Assembly: GCA_965212165.1 (NCBI GenBank)
Contig: OZ243096.1
Location: 2,418,001 to 2,482,000 of the forward strand
Length of the DNA stretch: 64,000 bases
Direction: 5' to 3'
Source of the DNA: RHLJ01 sp965212165
Lineage (GTDB): Bacteria; Bacteroidota; Rhodothermia; Balneolales; Balneolaceae
Below the pieces are notes generated by a model, which was given only the letters and a program-made list of their open reading frames with translations, had not been told where the DNA came from and did not search any database. Below are positions 18,496 to 26,778 of this stretch, piece after piece. Both the position numbers and the translations under genes were made by a program. Numbering within the stretch: position 1 is the first letter of the stretch; every line of letters begins with the position of its first letter.

Positions 18496-19989
18496 ATGGT
18501 AGCTAATACAAAAGAACGATTTTCAACAAAACTTGGGCTCATATTAAGTGTCTTAGGTATAGCAATAGGGACTGGAAATATATGGAGGTTTCCAAGAATA
18601 GCAGCTCAGAATGCTGGAGAAGATGGTGCAGGTGCGTTTTTAGTAGCTTGGATATCTTTTTTATTCTTATGGTCCATTCCACTTATTATAGCTGAATATG
18701 GGATTGGAAGAAATGGTAGAAAAGGTGTAATAGGTTCATTTTCTGATCTTATCGGGAAAAATAAAGGCTGGATGGGCGGCTTTATCGGGTTTGTAGCAAC
18801 AGCCATAATGTTTTATTACAGTGTAGTAGCAGGTTGGTGTTTGTATTATTTGTATCAATCAATTGGAGTGGGATTACCTGATACTTATGAAGCCTCTGTC
18901 GTTATATGGGATTCCTTTCATTCAAATGGTTTGCCGGTTTTTTTTCATGCAATAATTATGTTTTTTGGTGCTCTTGTAGTTATTAAAGGTATATCATCGA
19001 TAGAAAGAGTTAATAAAATTTTAATTCCTTCTTTATTAGTTGTGCTCATAGTTTCGTTAGCAAAAGCACTAAGTCTTGAAGGAAGTGGCGCTGGTGTTTC
19101 ATATCTATTTACGCCAGATTGGAGCACATTAAAAAGCCCTCAAATATGGCTAGAAGCTCTTACACAAAATGCTTGGGACACTGGTGCAGCTTGGGGTTTG
19201 ATTCTAACTTATGCTTGCTATATGCGCAAATCTGATGATGTTACTATAAGTGCCTTTCAAACGGGTATCGGTAATAACATGATTTCTCTACTTGCTGCAG
19301 TTATCATTTTTTCTACTGTATTTGGAACATTAGGTTCTTCAATGACAGATTCAGAAATTCTTGAAGTTATGAAAACTTCAGGACCTGCAGGAACTGGACT
19401 GACGTTTATTTGGATGCCTCAACTTTTTGCATCTATGACAGGAGGTGGGTTATTCTCAATTTTATTCTTTCTTGGATTAACATTTGCCGCATTTAGTTCT
19501 CTTATATCAATGATCGAATTAGCTGTTAAGGTTTTTGTCGATTCTGGTATGACTAGAAAAAAAGCTACACTTTTTGTTGCTAGTGCTGGTTTCGCTTTTG
19601 GAATACCATCTGCACTTAATTTAACCTTCTTTGCGAATCAAGATTTTGTCTGGGGAGTTGGTTTGATGGTATCAGGAGCATTTATATCATATGCTGTTAT
19701 TAGTTATGGCGCAGATAAATTCAGGCTAAATATTGTGAACACGAATGAAAGTAAAACTAAACTTGGTCCTTGGTGGTCAATATTAATTAAATATGTTGTA
19801 CCTGTTGAAGTAATTACACTATTAATTTGGTGGATGTATTTAAGTGCAACCGAATATGCCCCAGATACTTGGTATAATCCTTTTGATGCATTTTCAGTGG
19901 CAACAGTCGTTGTACAATGGGCTATTGCGTTAGGATTAGTTTATTTCTTCAATAAAAGGCTTATTTCAAAAAAAGAGGTTATATCATGA
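18496..19989 (+). CDS. Sodium-dependent transporter, neurotransmitter:sodium symporter (SNF) family
   Basis: The 497-residue protein has about twelve membrane helices. The sodium-site signature in helix 1 (GIAIGTGNIWRFPRIA, residues ~19-34) is followed by GAGAFLVAW and by the AEYGIGR motif. These are hallmarks of LeuT-type transporters that import amino acids or related amines with Na+. The stop codon overlaps the start of the creatininase-family gene in ATGA, a sign of translational coupling. The pairing suggests import of the product or substrate of that exported amidohydrolase. It is not closely similar to the second SNF gene at 53.9 kb. Confidence 0.92.
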   Translation: MVANTKERFSTKLGLILSVLGIAIGTGNIWRFPRIAAQNAGEDGAGAFLVAWISFLFLWSIPLIIAEYGIGRNGRKGVIGSFSDLIGKNKGWMGGFIGFVATAIMFYYSVVAGWCLYYLYQSIGVGLPDTYEASVVIWDSFHSNGLPVFFHAIIMFFGALVVIKGISSIERVNKILIPSLLVVLIVSLAKALSLEGSGAGVSYLFTPDWSTLKSPQIWLEALTQNAWDTGAAWGLILTYACYMRKSDDVTISAFQTGIGNNMISLLAAVIIFSTVFGTLGSSMTDSEILEVMKTSGPAGTGLTFIWMPQLFASMTGGGLFSILFFLGLTFAAFSSLISMIELAVKVFVDSGMTRKKATLFVASAGFAFGIPSALNLTFFANQDFVWGVGLMVSGAFISYAVISYGADKFRLNIVNTNESKTKLGPWWSILIKYVVPVEVITLLIWWMYLSATEYAPDTWYNPFDAFSVATVVVQWAIALGLVYFFNKRLISKKEVIS

Positions 19990-20810
19990 AACAAATATTC
20001 ATTTTTAGTTTAATTTTTTTAACGACAGGCTCAATTATAGCTCAGGATTCACCAACTACTCGTGAGATGAATTTCATTAATTGGATGGAGTTTGCAGAAT
20101 TTGTTCCAGAAAAGATTGAGACTGTTTTGCTTCCTGTTGGTACTCTTGAGCCTCATGGAGTTATCCCAAATGGGGCAGATAATATTGCCCCTGAACGTAT
20201 GGCTAAAGAATTAGCAGCACAACTTAATGCTATGATTGCACCTACGTTAAATTACGGAGTAACAGGTTCAATGAAAGCATACCCAGGAGCTTTTGCTATT
20301 TCCAAGGAAGCTTATCAAGCATTTATAGGAGATATTATCGTAGGACTTTCAGATAATCATTTCAAGAATATTATAATAATGAATGGTCATGGTGGGCCAC
20401 AAACAGCAATTCTTCAAACTGTTGCTGATGAACTTTCTCATAAACTAAAAGTTAGAATATTGATTATTAACTGGTGGAGTGTTGTATCAGAAGATACATT
20501 CGCAGTTTTTGGTGAAAATGGTGGTCATAGTGGTAATAATGAAACGGCTTATATTCAAGCTTTTGTTCCTGAGTATATCCATAAAGAAAGATATACTGGA
20601 AAAGAAATGACTACACCATATCCATCTGGTTCTACTTGGTCAGCATATCCATTTCCTTCATCGATTGGTTTGTATGAAGAAGGGCAGGGGTTCCCAACAT
20701 TCGATGATGATCAAGCCAATGAGTATTTTTCCAGAGTTAATAATCGTATTCAAAATTTGATTGAAGACGTAATTACAAAGTGGGATTTAGCAAAACTTTA
20801 TCGTGACTAA
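19986..20810 (+). CDS. Exported creatininase family amidohydrolase
   Basis: This 274-residue protein starts with a cleavable signal peptide (MKQIFIFSLIFLTTGSIIAQ). The mature part matches the creatininase family: LPVGTLEPHGVIPNGADN carries the Glu-x-His and Asp metal ligands, NGHGGPQTA is the central His motif, and GGHSGNNETA carries the final Glu. The family hydrolyses cyclic or linear amides (creatinine, formamides, peptide-derived precursors) with two metal ions. Most members are cytoplasmic; here export to the periplasm is predicted. It is coupled by a four-base overlap to an SNF transporter, which suggests a uptake-and-hydrolysis pair for an amide. The real substrate is unknown. Confidence 0.88.
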   Translation: MKQIFIFSLIFLTTGSIIAQDSPTTREMNFINWMEFAEFVPEKIETVLLPVGTLEPHGVIPNGADNIAPERMAKELAAQLNAMIAPTLNYGVTGSMKAYPGAFAISKEAYQAFIGDIIVGLSDNHFKNIIIMNGHGGPQTAILQTVADELSHKLKVRILIINWWSVVSEDTFAVFGENGGHSGNNETAYIQAFVPEYIHKERYTGKEMTTPYPSGSTWSAYPFPSSIGLYEEGQGFPTFDDDQANEYFSRVNNRIQNLIEDVITKWDLAKLYRD

Positions 20811-20813
20811 ATT

Positions 20814-21341
20814 TTAGGAATTAATTTTATTTTCAATTCTTTGCATAGATTCTAGAATATCTTTTAAAATTTCTACAACTGATTCAGTTTCTTGAGAATT
20901 AGATGAAGAGTTATCTGTCACTTTATCTCTTTGGTCGAATACCATTTGACGAAAATTGTGAGCATCAACTATACCAATTAAACTAAGATCTGCCGAAGCA
21001 CTAGCAGAGTTACCAGCAGTCTCAATTTTAAGAATACTTAAACCAAGTTTTTTTAAAAGGGGACCTTCTTTGAAAGTTAAATCCTGAATTTTATCTAATG
21101 GAATTGTCTTTTCTGTCTGGATAATAAATCCCTTTTTAAAACGAAGAGAACGGGAGGTGAGTTCACACTCTAAACGTTCGAAGTATTTATTTATAAAAAT
21201 AGGGGCAATAATTAACCAAATTGGGATAAAAGGAATAGTAACTAACATGATTAACATCATAAAAACCCCATATAGATTTAAATATGTTTTAAGCCTTGGA
21301 TTAAATTTAGCTTCTTTGAGAACTGTTGTACTTTGAGTCAT
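20814..21341 (-). CDS. PH-domain (bPH2/YdbS-like) membrane protein
   Basis: The 175-residue protein has a hydrophobic hairpin near residues 21-51 (two membrane segments). A bacterial PH-like domain of the bPH2 type follows: LECELTSRSLRFKKGFIIQTEKTIPLDKIQDLTFKEGPLLKKLGL, residues ~57-101, where the I-P-L-D-K-I-Q pattern is diagnostic. The C-terminal 40 residues are polar with coiled-coil character. The function of the family is poorly known; members occur in pairs such as YdbS/YdbT and may act at the membrane in stress responses. The gene converges on the creatininase gene, with only three bases between the stops. Confidence 0.82.
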   Translation of the reverse strand: MTQSTTVLKEAKFNPRLKTYLNLYGVFMMLIMLVTIPFIPIWLIIAPIFINKYFERLECELTSRSLRFKKGFIIQTEKTIPLDKIQDLTFKEGPLLKKLGLSILKIETAGNSASASADLSLIGIVDAHNFRQMVFDQRDKVTDNSSSNSQETESVVEILKDILESMQRIENKINS

Positions 21342-21354
21342 ATACTTATGGTTT

Positions 21355-21383
21355 AAATAAAAAAGGCACTACTTGAGTGCCTT
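21355..21383 (-). terminator. Intrinsic terminator of msrB
   Basis: AAGGCACT (21363-21370) and AGTGCCTT (21376-21383) form a perfect stem with a five-base loop. Read on the minus strand the stem is followed directly by a T-run (TTTTTTATTT). It lies about 30 bases past the msrB stop codon and just upstream of the PH-domain gene, so it separates the two transcripts. Confidence 0.88.
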
Positions 21384-21411
21384 AGATACCATTTTTCAAA
21401 CTAAAAGTGTA

Positions 21412-21978
21412 CTAGTTTTTTGCAACTTCTGGGAGATTATCTCTATCTACTAATTTCATGGCTGTAGAGTTCATGCAATAACGAAGATTTGTTGGTCTTG
21501 GACCATCATCAAATACATGTCCTAAATGTCCTCCACAATTAGAACAAACAATTTCAGTTCGAGTCATAAATAAACTCTTATCTTCTAATTCAACTACCAA
21601 TGATTCGTCTATAGGTTTCCAAAAACTCGGCCATCCTGTTCCGCTTTTATATTTGTGCTTAGAATCATATAGTTGTTGACCACAGCCTGCACATACATAA
21701 ATACCATCTTCTTTTGAATCAAAATATTCGTTTACATATGGAAATTCTGTTCCCTTTTTTCTCAATATTCTAAACTGAGAAGAGGTCAATATTTCTTTCC
21801 ATTCTACTTCTGACTTTTGATAAGGAAATGAATCTGGGATTGTATCTGTAACCATCTCATAATTTATTAATTCATGAAGATGCTTTTCTGAATGTTCAAT
21901 CGATGCGGGGTAACGATCGAAGCTTAATAATATTAATGTAATACTTAAGCTGATTGATGATATAAGTAATAATTTCAT
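21412..21978 (-). CDS. msrB: Exported methionine-R-sulfoxide reductase MsrB
   Basis: The 188-residue protein has an N-terminal hydrophobic signal or anchor (residues 1-20), a linker, then a complete MsrB domain. Structural zinc ligands are Cys96/Cys99 (CAGC) and Cys145/Cys148 (CSNC). The GTGWPSF substrate loop lies near residue 113, and the catalytic Cys168 sits in RYCMNS. It reduces methionine-R-sulfoxide in proteins, here most likely in the periplasm. There is no fused MsrA domain and no msrA neighbour. The gene stands alone and is followed by a strong terminator. Confidence 0.95.
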   Translation of the reverse strand: MKLLLISSISLSITLILLSFDRYPASIEHSEKHLHELINYEMVTDTIPDSFPYQKSEVEWKEILTSSQFRILRKKGTEFPYVNEYFDSKEDGIYVCAGCGQQLYDSKHKYKSGTGWPSFWKPIDESLVVELEDKSLFMTRTEIVCSNCGGHLGHVFDDGPRPTNLRYCMNSTAMKLVDRDNLPEVAKN

Positions 21979-22072
21979 GATGTATAATTTTTATTGTGTA
22001 ACAGGATGGAAGTAGTTAATCATTCCATAATGGAACATCATCACAAAATTATAACATACAAATTATCTGCAA

Positions 22073-23551
22073 TTACCAATCTCGTTCCCAACCCCAATTA
22101 TTATCAAAATTATCACTTATGAGTGGTAAATTCTTTTGATTAAATATTCTAATTCCTACGGTAGCACCTATCCAAAATCGATATTGTTTCCCTTTTCTAC
22201 TTGGTGACCATAAGCTATACCATGTATACTCATTAGCTTCGTCAACTTTAGTTACCTGCATGTTTAAGCTGGGACCACCATAAATAGATAAGCCATTACC
22301 AAATCTGTTTCCAACCAGATATTTATAAGATAACATTCTATTTTTTCTGTTAGACCATTCTTCTTCAAAAACATGATGGAAACTCAATTCTTGATTTACA
22401 AAGAGAGTATTACTTTCAATATTGTCAAAAGAATCTTGAATATTTTTTTCTAACCCAACAGCTAACCCAACTCTGTAAACATTTCTATCTATTAGACTGT
22501 TATACCCAAATAAGAAAGAATTATATACACGATAAGTACCAGTTGTAATTCCTATTTCTGTAAATCCACCATCAGAAAATCTTGTCTCAATATTTTTTCT
22601 GCCGTTACCATAAATACTAAATAATCCTACAGGTGCACCTTCAAATTCTTTAGCAATATTTATTACACCAATTTGAAGACCCACAGCAGTTCTTGCAAAA
22701 TTAATTCCACCGAACTGAAGCCCTTCCATAACTTTTGCAAAATTACCAATACCTGCAGCTGATAAGCCTTCAATTGAATTACCTACATTTATACCCATAG
22801 TAACAAGTAACCCACTTGCATCGCCACCAGCATAATTAATAATTCCAGATGCTAGAAGACCCTCAATGTCGTTATTTGCAATATTACCTATTCCAGCAGC
22901 TTGTAAACCTGAAATATTATACCCGCTATAATTTAACCCCATAGCAGCTTGTAAACCTTCTACATTGTCTCCTGCATAATTGAACAAACCAGCACCTTGT
23001 AACCCAGATAAATCTCCTTTTGTAAAGTTGAATAGTCCACTTAATTGAACACCTTCAATATCTCTTTTACTTATATTTGCCCCACCAGCAAATTGCATAC
23101 CTGATGAACCTCTAGCAGAATAATTAAACACTCCAGCCAATTGTATTCCTTCAAGCATATCATTAGTAAAGTTTGATACACTAGCAAGCTGAATACCGCT
23201 CATATCGTCCTCAGAAAAATTTGCGAACCCTGAGATATTTACACCAGCCATTTCTCCACCTGTAGCATTCAATAACCCTGCTAATTGGAATCCATAGGAG
23301 TAGAATTTATTGTAGTTAAACAAAGCACCAACTTCATATCCGTCTAATGCCCCGTGATACCCTGCTATAAAATTAATAGAATATTTAGCAGAATAATTAC
23401 TTGTTGAAGAGCCATTAGTACTTAGAGGCGGTATAAGAGTAACTCTCCATTTTCGATATTGTAAATCATCTTCAGTATTCTGAGCTAATAATGTAGATGT
23501 GATAGATAGAAGAAGTAGGGTAACAATAAGTCCTAGTAATTTCTTAAACAT
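22073..23551 (-). CDS. LA_2272-type surface repeat protein, outer-membrane-associated
   Basis: This 492-residue exported protein has a signal peptide ending near residue 24 (TLLAQ). Residues 71-304 consist of fifteen tandem units starting Gly-hydrophobic-Gln and containing Gly and Asn at fixed spacing. The units match what is annotated as the LA_2272 surface repeat. The C-terminal 170 residues look like beta-strands of an outer-membrane barrel (VYNSFLFGYNS, NRVGLAVGLEKN, FWIGATVGIRIF). It is probably a surface-exposed beta-rich protein. The function is unknown. It is transcribed alone between msrB and the cyclophilin gene. Confidence 0.8.
   Translation of the reverse strand: MFKKLLGLIVTLLLLSITSTLLAQNTEDDLQYRKWRVTLIPPLSTNGSSTSNYSAKYSINFIAGYHGALDGYEVGALFNYNKFYSYGFQLAGLLNATGGEMAGVNISGFANFSEDDMSGIQLASVSNFTNDMLEGIQLAGVFNYSARGSSGMQFAGGANISKRDIEGVQLSGLFNFTKGDLSGLQGAGLFNYAGDNVEGLQAAMGLNYSGYNISGLQAAGIGNIANNDIEGLLASGIINYAGGDASGLLVTMGINVGNSIEGLSAAGIGNFAKVMEGLQFGGINFARTAVGLQIGVINIAKEFEGAPVGLFSIYGNGRKNIETRFSDGGFTEIGITTGTYRVYNSFLFGYNSLIDRNVYRVGLAVGLEKNIQDSFDNIESNTLFVNQELSFHHVFEEEWSNRKNRMLSYKYLVGNRFGNGLSIYGGPSLNMQVTKVDEANEYTWYSLWSPSRKGKQYRFWIGATVGIRIFNQKNLPLISDNFDNNWGWERDW
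22640..23341 (-). repeat. Fifteen tandem protein repeats, 16 residues shrinking to 14
   Basis: The first eleven units are each exactly 16 residues (48 bases), for example GIQLAGVFNYSARGSS. The next two are 15 residues and the last two 14. The Gly at position 1, hydrophobic residues at 2 and 4 and Asn at position 9 are kept almost throughout, while loop residues vary. Codons diverge between units, so this is an old array rather than a recent expansion. Confidence 0.9.
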
Positions 23552-23687
23552 AATGACAATAGATCTGTTTTTTTATTTTGATCTATTACGTGTTTTTTGC
23601 TAAAAGTTTCGGTCAAAACTTAGCTTCTAATATTTAGAAAATTATATCTAGGACTTTAATTTATCATTAAATTCAGTATATACTGTA

Positions 23688-24209
23688 TCAGTGATTTAAT
23701 TCTGGAAAACTATCTTTTAGTTTATCATTCCACAATTCAACTTCCTCAACACTTTTCAATAAGTCAGAGAAATCCCCTTCAATTGTAACTGACTCAATAG
23801 TATCACCTTGTACAATTGAATTTACTATAGATTGGTCTTCAGCTGAGTCAACTTCGCCAAAAACAGTATGTCTACCGTCTAACCAAGGTGTTGCTATATG
23901 TGTTATAAAGAATTGACTTCCGTTTGTACCTGGACCGGCATTAGCCATAGATAGCTTCCCTGGCTCATCATGTATAAGCTCTGGGTGAAACTCATCTTCA
24001 AATACGTATCCTGGTCCACCACGACCATCTCCATTAGGACATCCACCTTGAATCATGAAGTCGTTAATTACTCGATGAAATTTAAGGTTGTTATAATACC
24101 CCTTTGAAGAAAGGTTGATAAAATTAGCAACTGTTTTAGGTGCTTTATCTTCAAATAAAGATAAATTTATTTTTCCTTTTGATGTTGTAAATATTGCTTT
24201 TAAAGCCAT
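23688..24209 (-). CDS. Cyclophilin-type peptidyl-prolyl cis-trans isomerase
   Basis: The 173-residue protein is a single cyclophilin domain without a signal peptide. The active-site segment FHRVINDFMIQGGCPNGDG lies at about residues 43-61, NGSQFFIT near residues 95-102 and LDGRHTVFGEV near residues 109-119. It catalyses prolyl isomerisation in protein folding in the cytoplasm. The gene starts one base before the stop region of the PagL-like gene upstream, so the two are probably co-transcribed. A 12-base palindrome (CAGTATATACTG, 23674-23685) lies just past its end. Confidence 0.94.
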   Translation of the reverse strand: MALKAIFTTSKGKINLSLFEDKAPKTVANFINLSSKGYYNNLKFHRVINDFMIQGGCPNGDGRGGPGYVFEDEFHPELIHDEPGKLSMANAGPGTNGSQFFITHIATPWLDGRHTVFGEVDSAEDQSIVNSIVQGDTIESVTIEGDFSDLLKSVEEVELWNDKLKDSFPELNH

Positions 24210-24210
24210 T

Positions 24211-24810
24211 TTATCTAGATAATATTAGTGAAAGTGTTAAAAAATTTGAATCAACTCCTGGATTCTCTTTACCTGTTTGAGCATTTGAAATATGGTGAAA
24301 TTTATACCCTAATGATAAAGAAATATGATCACTAGTTTTTAAAATAGTTTCAACAGATAAGCTGAAAGTATAATTCAATTTTCTACCTTTATCGGTAGGG
24401 AATCTCTTATCCATTAGTATTAGACCACTATATGAATACATAGCAATGCTAACTATTTTTGAAAATTCATTTGTGATACCTAAACCAAGTGGAGAAATGC
24501 CAAATCCTTTTGATTTACCTCTTATGTTTCCCTCGTCTCTTCTTGGATAATCAAACTCGATATAAGGAATTAATCCAAATTGATAATATATCGGATTACC
24601 ATAGAACTTGTTATCAGTTTTACTTCGAAACTCTATTTTTGTAATCGATGTAATTGTACTTGGTGTTTTACCAAGAAAGCTGATAGAGGTAGGAGAGTAC
24701 CCTGTAACTGCAACTATTTGCTTATCCCTATTGATTCTCTCTTGACTAAAGCTCTGGGAAACAATGAAAAAACTAAAAATAAGTATGTATATACTTTTTG
24801 TAGAGTACAT
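24211..24810 (-). CDS. PagL-like lipid A deacylase / acyloxyacyl hydrolase family outer-membrane protein
   Basis: The 199-residue protein has a signal peptide (IYILIFSFFIVSQSFSQ) and then alternating strands of a small barrel. Near the C-terminus, YKFHHISNAQTGKENPG (residues 169-185) matches the catalytic His-x-Ser-Asn motif of the PagL 3-O-deacylase family, with His173 and Ser175 in the active positions. PagL removes an acyl chain from lipid A in the outer membrane. The acidic third residue of the triad is not certain: no Glu follows at the PagL spacing, while Asp187 is a candidate. It is upstream of, and nearly touching, the cyclophilin gene. Confidence 0.78.
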   Translation of the reverse strand: MYSTKSIYILIFSFFIVSQSFSQERINRDKQIVAVTGYSPTSISFLGKTPSTITSITKIEFRSKTDNKFYGNPIYYQFGLIPYIEFDYPRRDEGNIRGKSKGFGISPLGLGITNEFSKIVSIAMYSYSGLILMDKRFPTDKGRKLNYTFSLSVETILKTSDHISLSLGYKFHHISNAQTGKENPGVDSNFLTLSLILSR

Positions 24811-24839
24811 TTAAAGAACACTACCTAAAATTATACGGA

Positions 24840-25169
24840 TCATTTAGCAGCTACTTGCTTTTTGGGGATTAGTGCAAAAATTGAAAGAATCCAAACAATA
24901 ATCCAAGAAGCTGTCAAGTAATAGTTTCCTGATATTAGAAGGAGTAGTATAGTTAAAAGGTATATGCTGTGATAAAACCAATTTGGAACAGTAGTCTTAA
25001 CAGCTTTTGATTTTAAAAAATCGACAAAAAAGTAGAGAATTTTACCAATCAGTAAAAAACCAGTATAGACCCATAAAATTATTTCAATTATATTATTTGA
25101 AGTAATTGTATAGGCAATAATTATTCCAAAAATAATAATGTCTAGAATAGCATCTTTAAGCCAATTCAT
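24840..25169 (-). CDS. Small polytopic membrane protein, unknown
   Basis: The 109-residue protein is almost entirely hydrophobic, with about four membrane segments (residues 8-23, 28-50, 68-80 and 85-102) and a short basic tail. No family motif is recognised. It lies six bases after the cold-shock gene on the same strand, so the two may share a transcript. Composition and length fit a small inner-membrane protein of unknown role. Confidence 0.65.
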   Translation of the reverse strand: MNWLKDAILDIIIFGIIIAYTITSNNIIEIILWVYTGFLLIGKILYFFVDFLKSKAVKTTVPNWFYHSIYLLTILLLLISGNYYLTASWIIVWILSIFALIPKKQVAAK

Positions 25170-25175
25170 ATAGTG

Positions 25176-25418
25176 CTAAAAAAAGTCAGGGTCATCTTCT
25201 GATTCTAAAAGTGAAACATCTCGTGCTAAAAGTCCTTTATCTCCAGTATCTAATATAAATTCAACTTTTTCGCCTCGTTTTAATTTCTTAAAACCATCTG
25301 AATTAATTTCTGAATAGTGAACAAATATTTCTTCTTCTTCACCTGAGCTAATAAAACCATAGCCCTTAATATTATGAAACCACTTTACAGTTCCAGTTTG
25401 TTTTGAATTTGTTGACAT
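25176..25418 (-). CDS. Cold-shock domain protein (CspA family)
   Basis: The protein of about 80 residues is a single cold-shock domain: TGTVKWFHNIKGYGFIS carries RNP1 (KGYGFI) and EIFVHYSEI is RNP2. An acidic tail, ESEDDPDFF, follows. It binds single-stranded RNA or DNA as an RNA chaperone. The open frame begins further upstream at 25451, but the ATG at 25418 is preceded by AAGGAAAAA and begins the usual family N-terminus (MSTNSKQTG), so I choose it. The unusual feature is the extended acidic C-terminus compared with about 67-residue CspA proteins. Confidence 0.9.
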   Translation of the reverse strand: MSTNSKQTGTVKWFHNIKGYGFISSGEEEEIFVHYSEINSDGFKKLKRGEKVEFILDTGDKGLLARDVSLLESEDDPDFF

Positions 25419-25512
25419 GATTTTTTCCTTGTTTCTGACCCGATTTAGCAAGCATAATAAATAACGTGCTAATTTAGAATCATTTCAAGTTAAAAATAGC
25501 TCATAAATCAAA

Positions 25513-26097
25513 TTATCTGACTGAAAATTCTGTAAGCCAAATAATTGTATTCTTAAAATTCTGATTTTTTGGGGTATTTAACTCAGATCGCCAAGCATAC
25601 ATAGATTTTGGTTCTATATCGATAACGTACCCTTCAAATTTAATTAGATTCCCTTTCCTTAGTTTTTTGGTACTAGTATCAATTTCTTCATTTGAAGGAA
25701 CTAAGTGCCATAAATCTATTTGACTTAAGAGTTCATTTAAAGGTAGAGGTGGTCTTGTAAATTCGTAATCAAAAAATCTATTGTCTAGAGAAAAATGAAT
25801 ATGGTCTAGATTTCTTTCATCAGATAAGGATTTCCAACCAACTAAAACATCGACAGGAGAATATTCTCTTTTGTTATCAAAAAAATATCTCCTTTTTTCT
25901 AAAACTCTCACCTCTCCAGATATTTTCCGGTGAGGTAATATAGTAGCATCCTTAAACTCAAAGGGCTTTTCCCACGTTAATCGTTCTAATTTGGGCTTAT
26001 TTGGAGTGATTTCACCTGGTCCATGGTGTATGGGGAAAACAGTCCAAATATAAAATCCTGAAAATGCTACTATACCTAGCAGTATAAACTTCAGCAT
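25513..26097 (-). CDS. Membrane-anchored or exported protein of unknown function
   Basis: The 194-residue protein has one N-terminal hydrophobic segment (residues 2-20) and a hydrophilic remainder. Features are a GWKSLSDE segment near residue 107, DHIHFSLDNRFFDYEF, WHLVPSNEE near residue 150 and a conserved-looking LIKFEGYVIDIEPKSMYAWRSEL block. This pattern resembles a widespread hypothetical family in Gram-negative bacteria that I cannot name or assign a function. It does not share an operon with the flanking genes, as the gaps are 61 and 72 bases. Confidence 0.65.
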   Translation of the reverse strand: MLKFILLGIVAFSGFYIWTVFPIHHGPGEITPNKPKLERLTWEKPFEFKDATILPHRKISGEVRVLEKRRYFFDNKREYSPVDVLVGWKSLSDERNLDHIHFSLDNRFFDYEFTRPPLPLNELLSQIDLWHLVPSNEEIDTSTKKLRKGNLIKFEGYVIDIEPKSMYAWRSELNTPKNQNFKNTIIWLTEFSVR

Positions 26098-26169
26098 AGC
26101 TTCTCCTTTTATTTAAGGAGTATAATGCTGACACAGATGTTACAAATAAATATTAATCGAAATTTGGTT

Positions 26170-26646
26170 TCAACTCTTTGAAAACAAGAGTATAAATTTT
26201 TCTAAGTCTTCTATATAAAAATTTTCCAATGCTTTAGCCCCATTGAAAGAGTAAATATCTTCAAAGCCAATTTTGGGTTTTGTTTCATAAACAAAATTTA
26301 GTTTTCCGTTTCGGAATTTAATCTCAACAATATCATTAATGTGAAATTCGATTCTATTGGATTCTAATTTATTAAGAGAAGCATTTATAAAGTTACCATC
26401 TGAATCTTCAAAAGCTTGTAAATTTTCTTGATACTGAGTACCAAAATTATTGTTTGCAATATCTCTAACCCTTTCACTAAAAACCATATATATAGATGAC
26501 TCAGTAAGGCCTATTTTAACTTCATTGTACTTATCTGTAATCTCAAATAGAATATTTTTGGAATCATTAGTAGCATCTGAGTACCCTGATGTAGTTATAA
26601 GAAGTGCAAATAACAGGGATAAACTAACATTAAGAAGTATTTTCAT
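26170..26646 (-). CDS. Small secreted protein of unknown function
   Basis: The 158-residue protein has a typical signal peptide (MKILLNVSLSLLFALLITTSGYSD) and a mature part of about 135 residues with mixed strands and helices, two N-terminal helices and no cysteines. No family is recognised. It is divergent from the polysaccharide operon across 132 bases, so the two promoters share one intergenic region and could be co-regulated. That is the only hint about its role. Confidence 0.65.
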   Translation of the reverse strand: MKILLNVSLSLLFALLITTSGYSDATNDSKNILFEITDKYNEVKIGLTESSIYMVFSERVRDIANNNFGTQYQENLQAFEDSDGNFINASLNKLESNRIEFHINDIVEIKFRNGKLNFVYETKPKIGFEDIYSFNGAKALENFYIEDLEKFILLFSKS

Positions 26647-26685
26647 AGAATAAGTTACTTTTTTACTAATAAACTAAAAACTATC

Positions 26686-26723
26686 TTTCATGAGACGTAT
26701 TTAATCTTGATTTAGTTTCATGA
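26686..26723. promoter_or_regulatory. Two TTTCATGA boxes upstream of the polysaccharide operon
   Basis: TTTCATGAGA (26686-26695) and the perfect palindrome TTTCATGAAA (26716-26725) are spaced 30 bases apart, close to three helical turns. They lie in the divergent region between the secreted-protein gene and the operon, some 55-90 bases before the operon's first start codon. A short inverted repeat AAAGTT..AACTTT (26752-26768) follows just before the start. They are candidate operator half-sites with no regulator assigned. Confidence 0.35.
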
Positions 26724-26778
26724 AAATTAAAATTTATCTAGATTAGTCCTCAAAGTTCTTAAAACTTTAATTTTAGGT

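Noticed and set aside
23674..23685. Palindrome CAGTATATACTG after the cyclophilin gene
   Set aside because: Short, without a T-run, and AT-centred, so neither a terminator nor an operator is supported.
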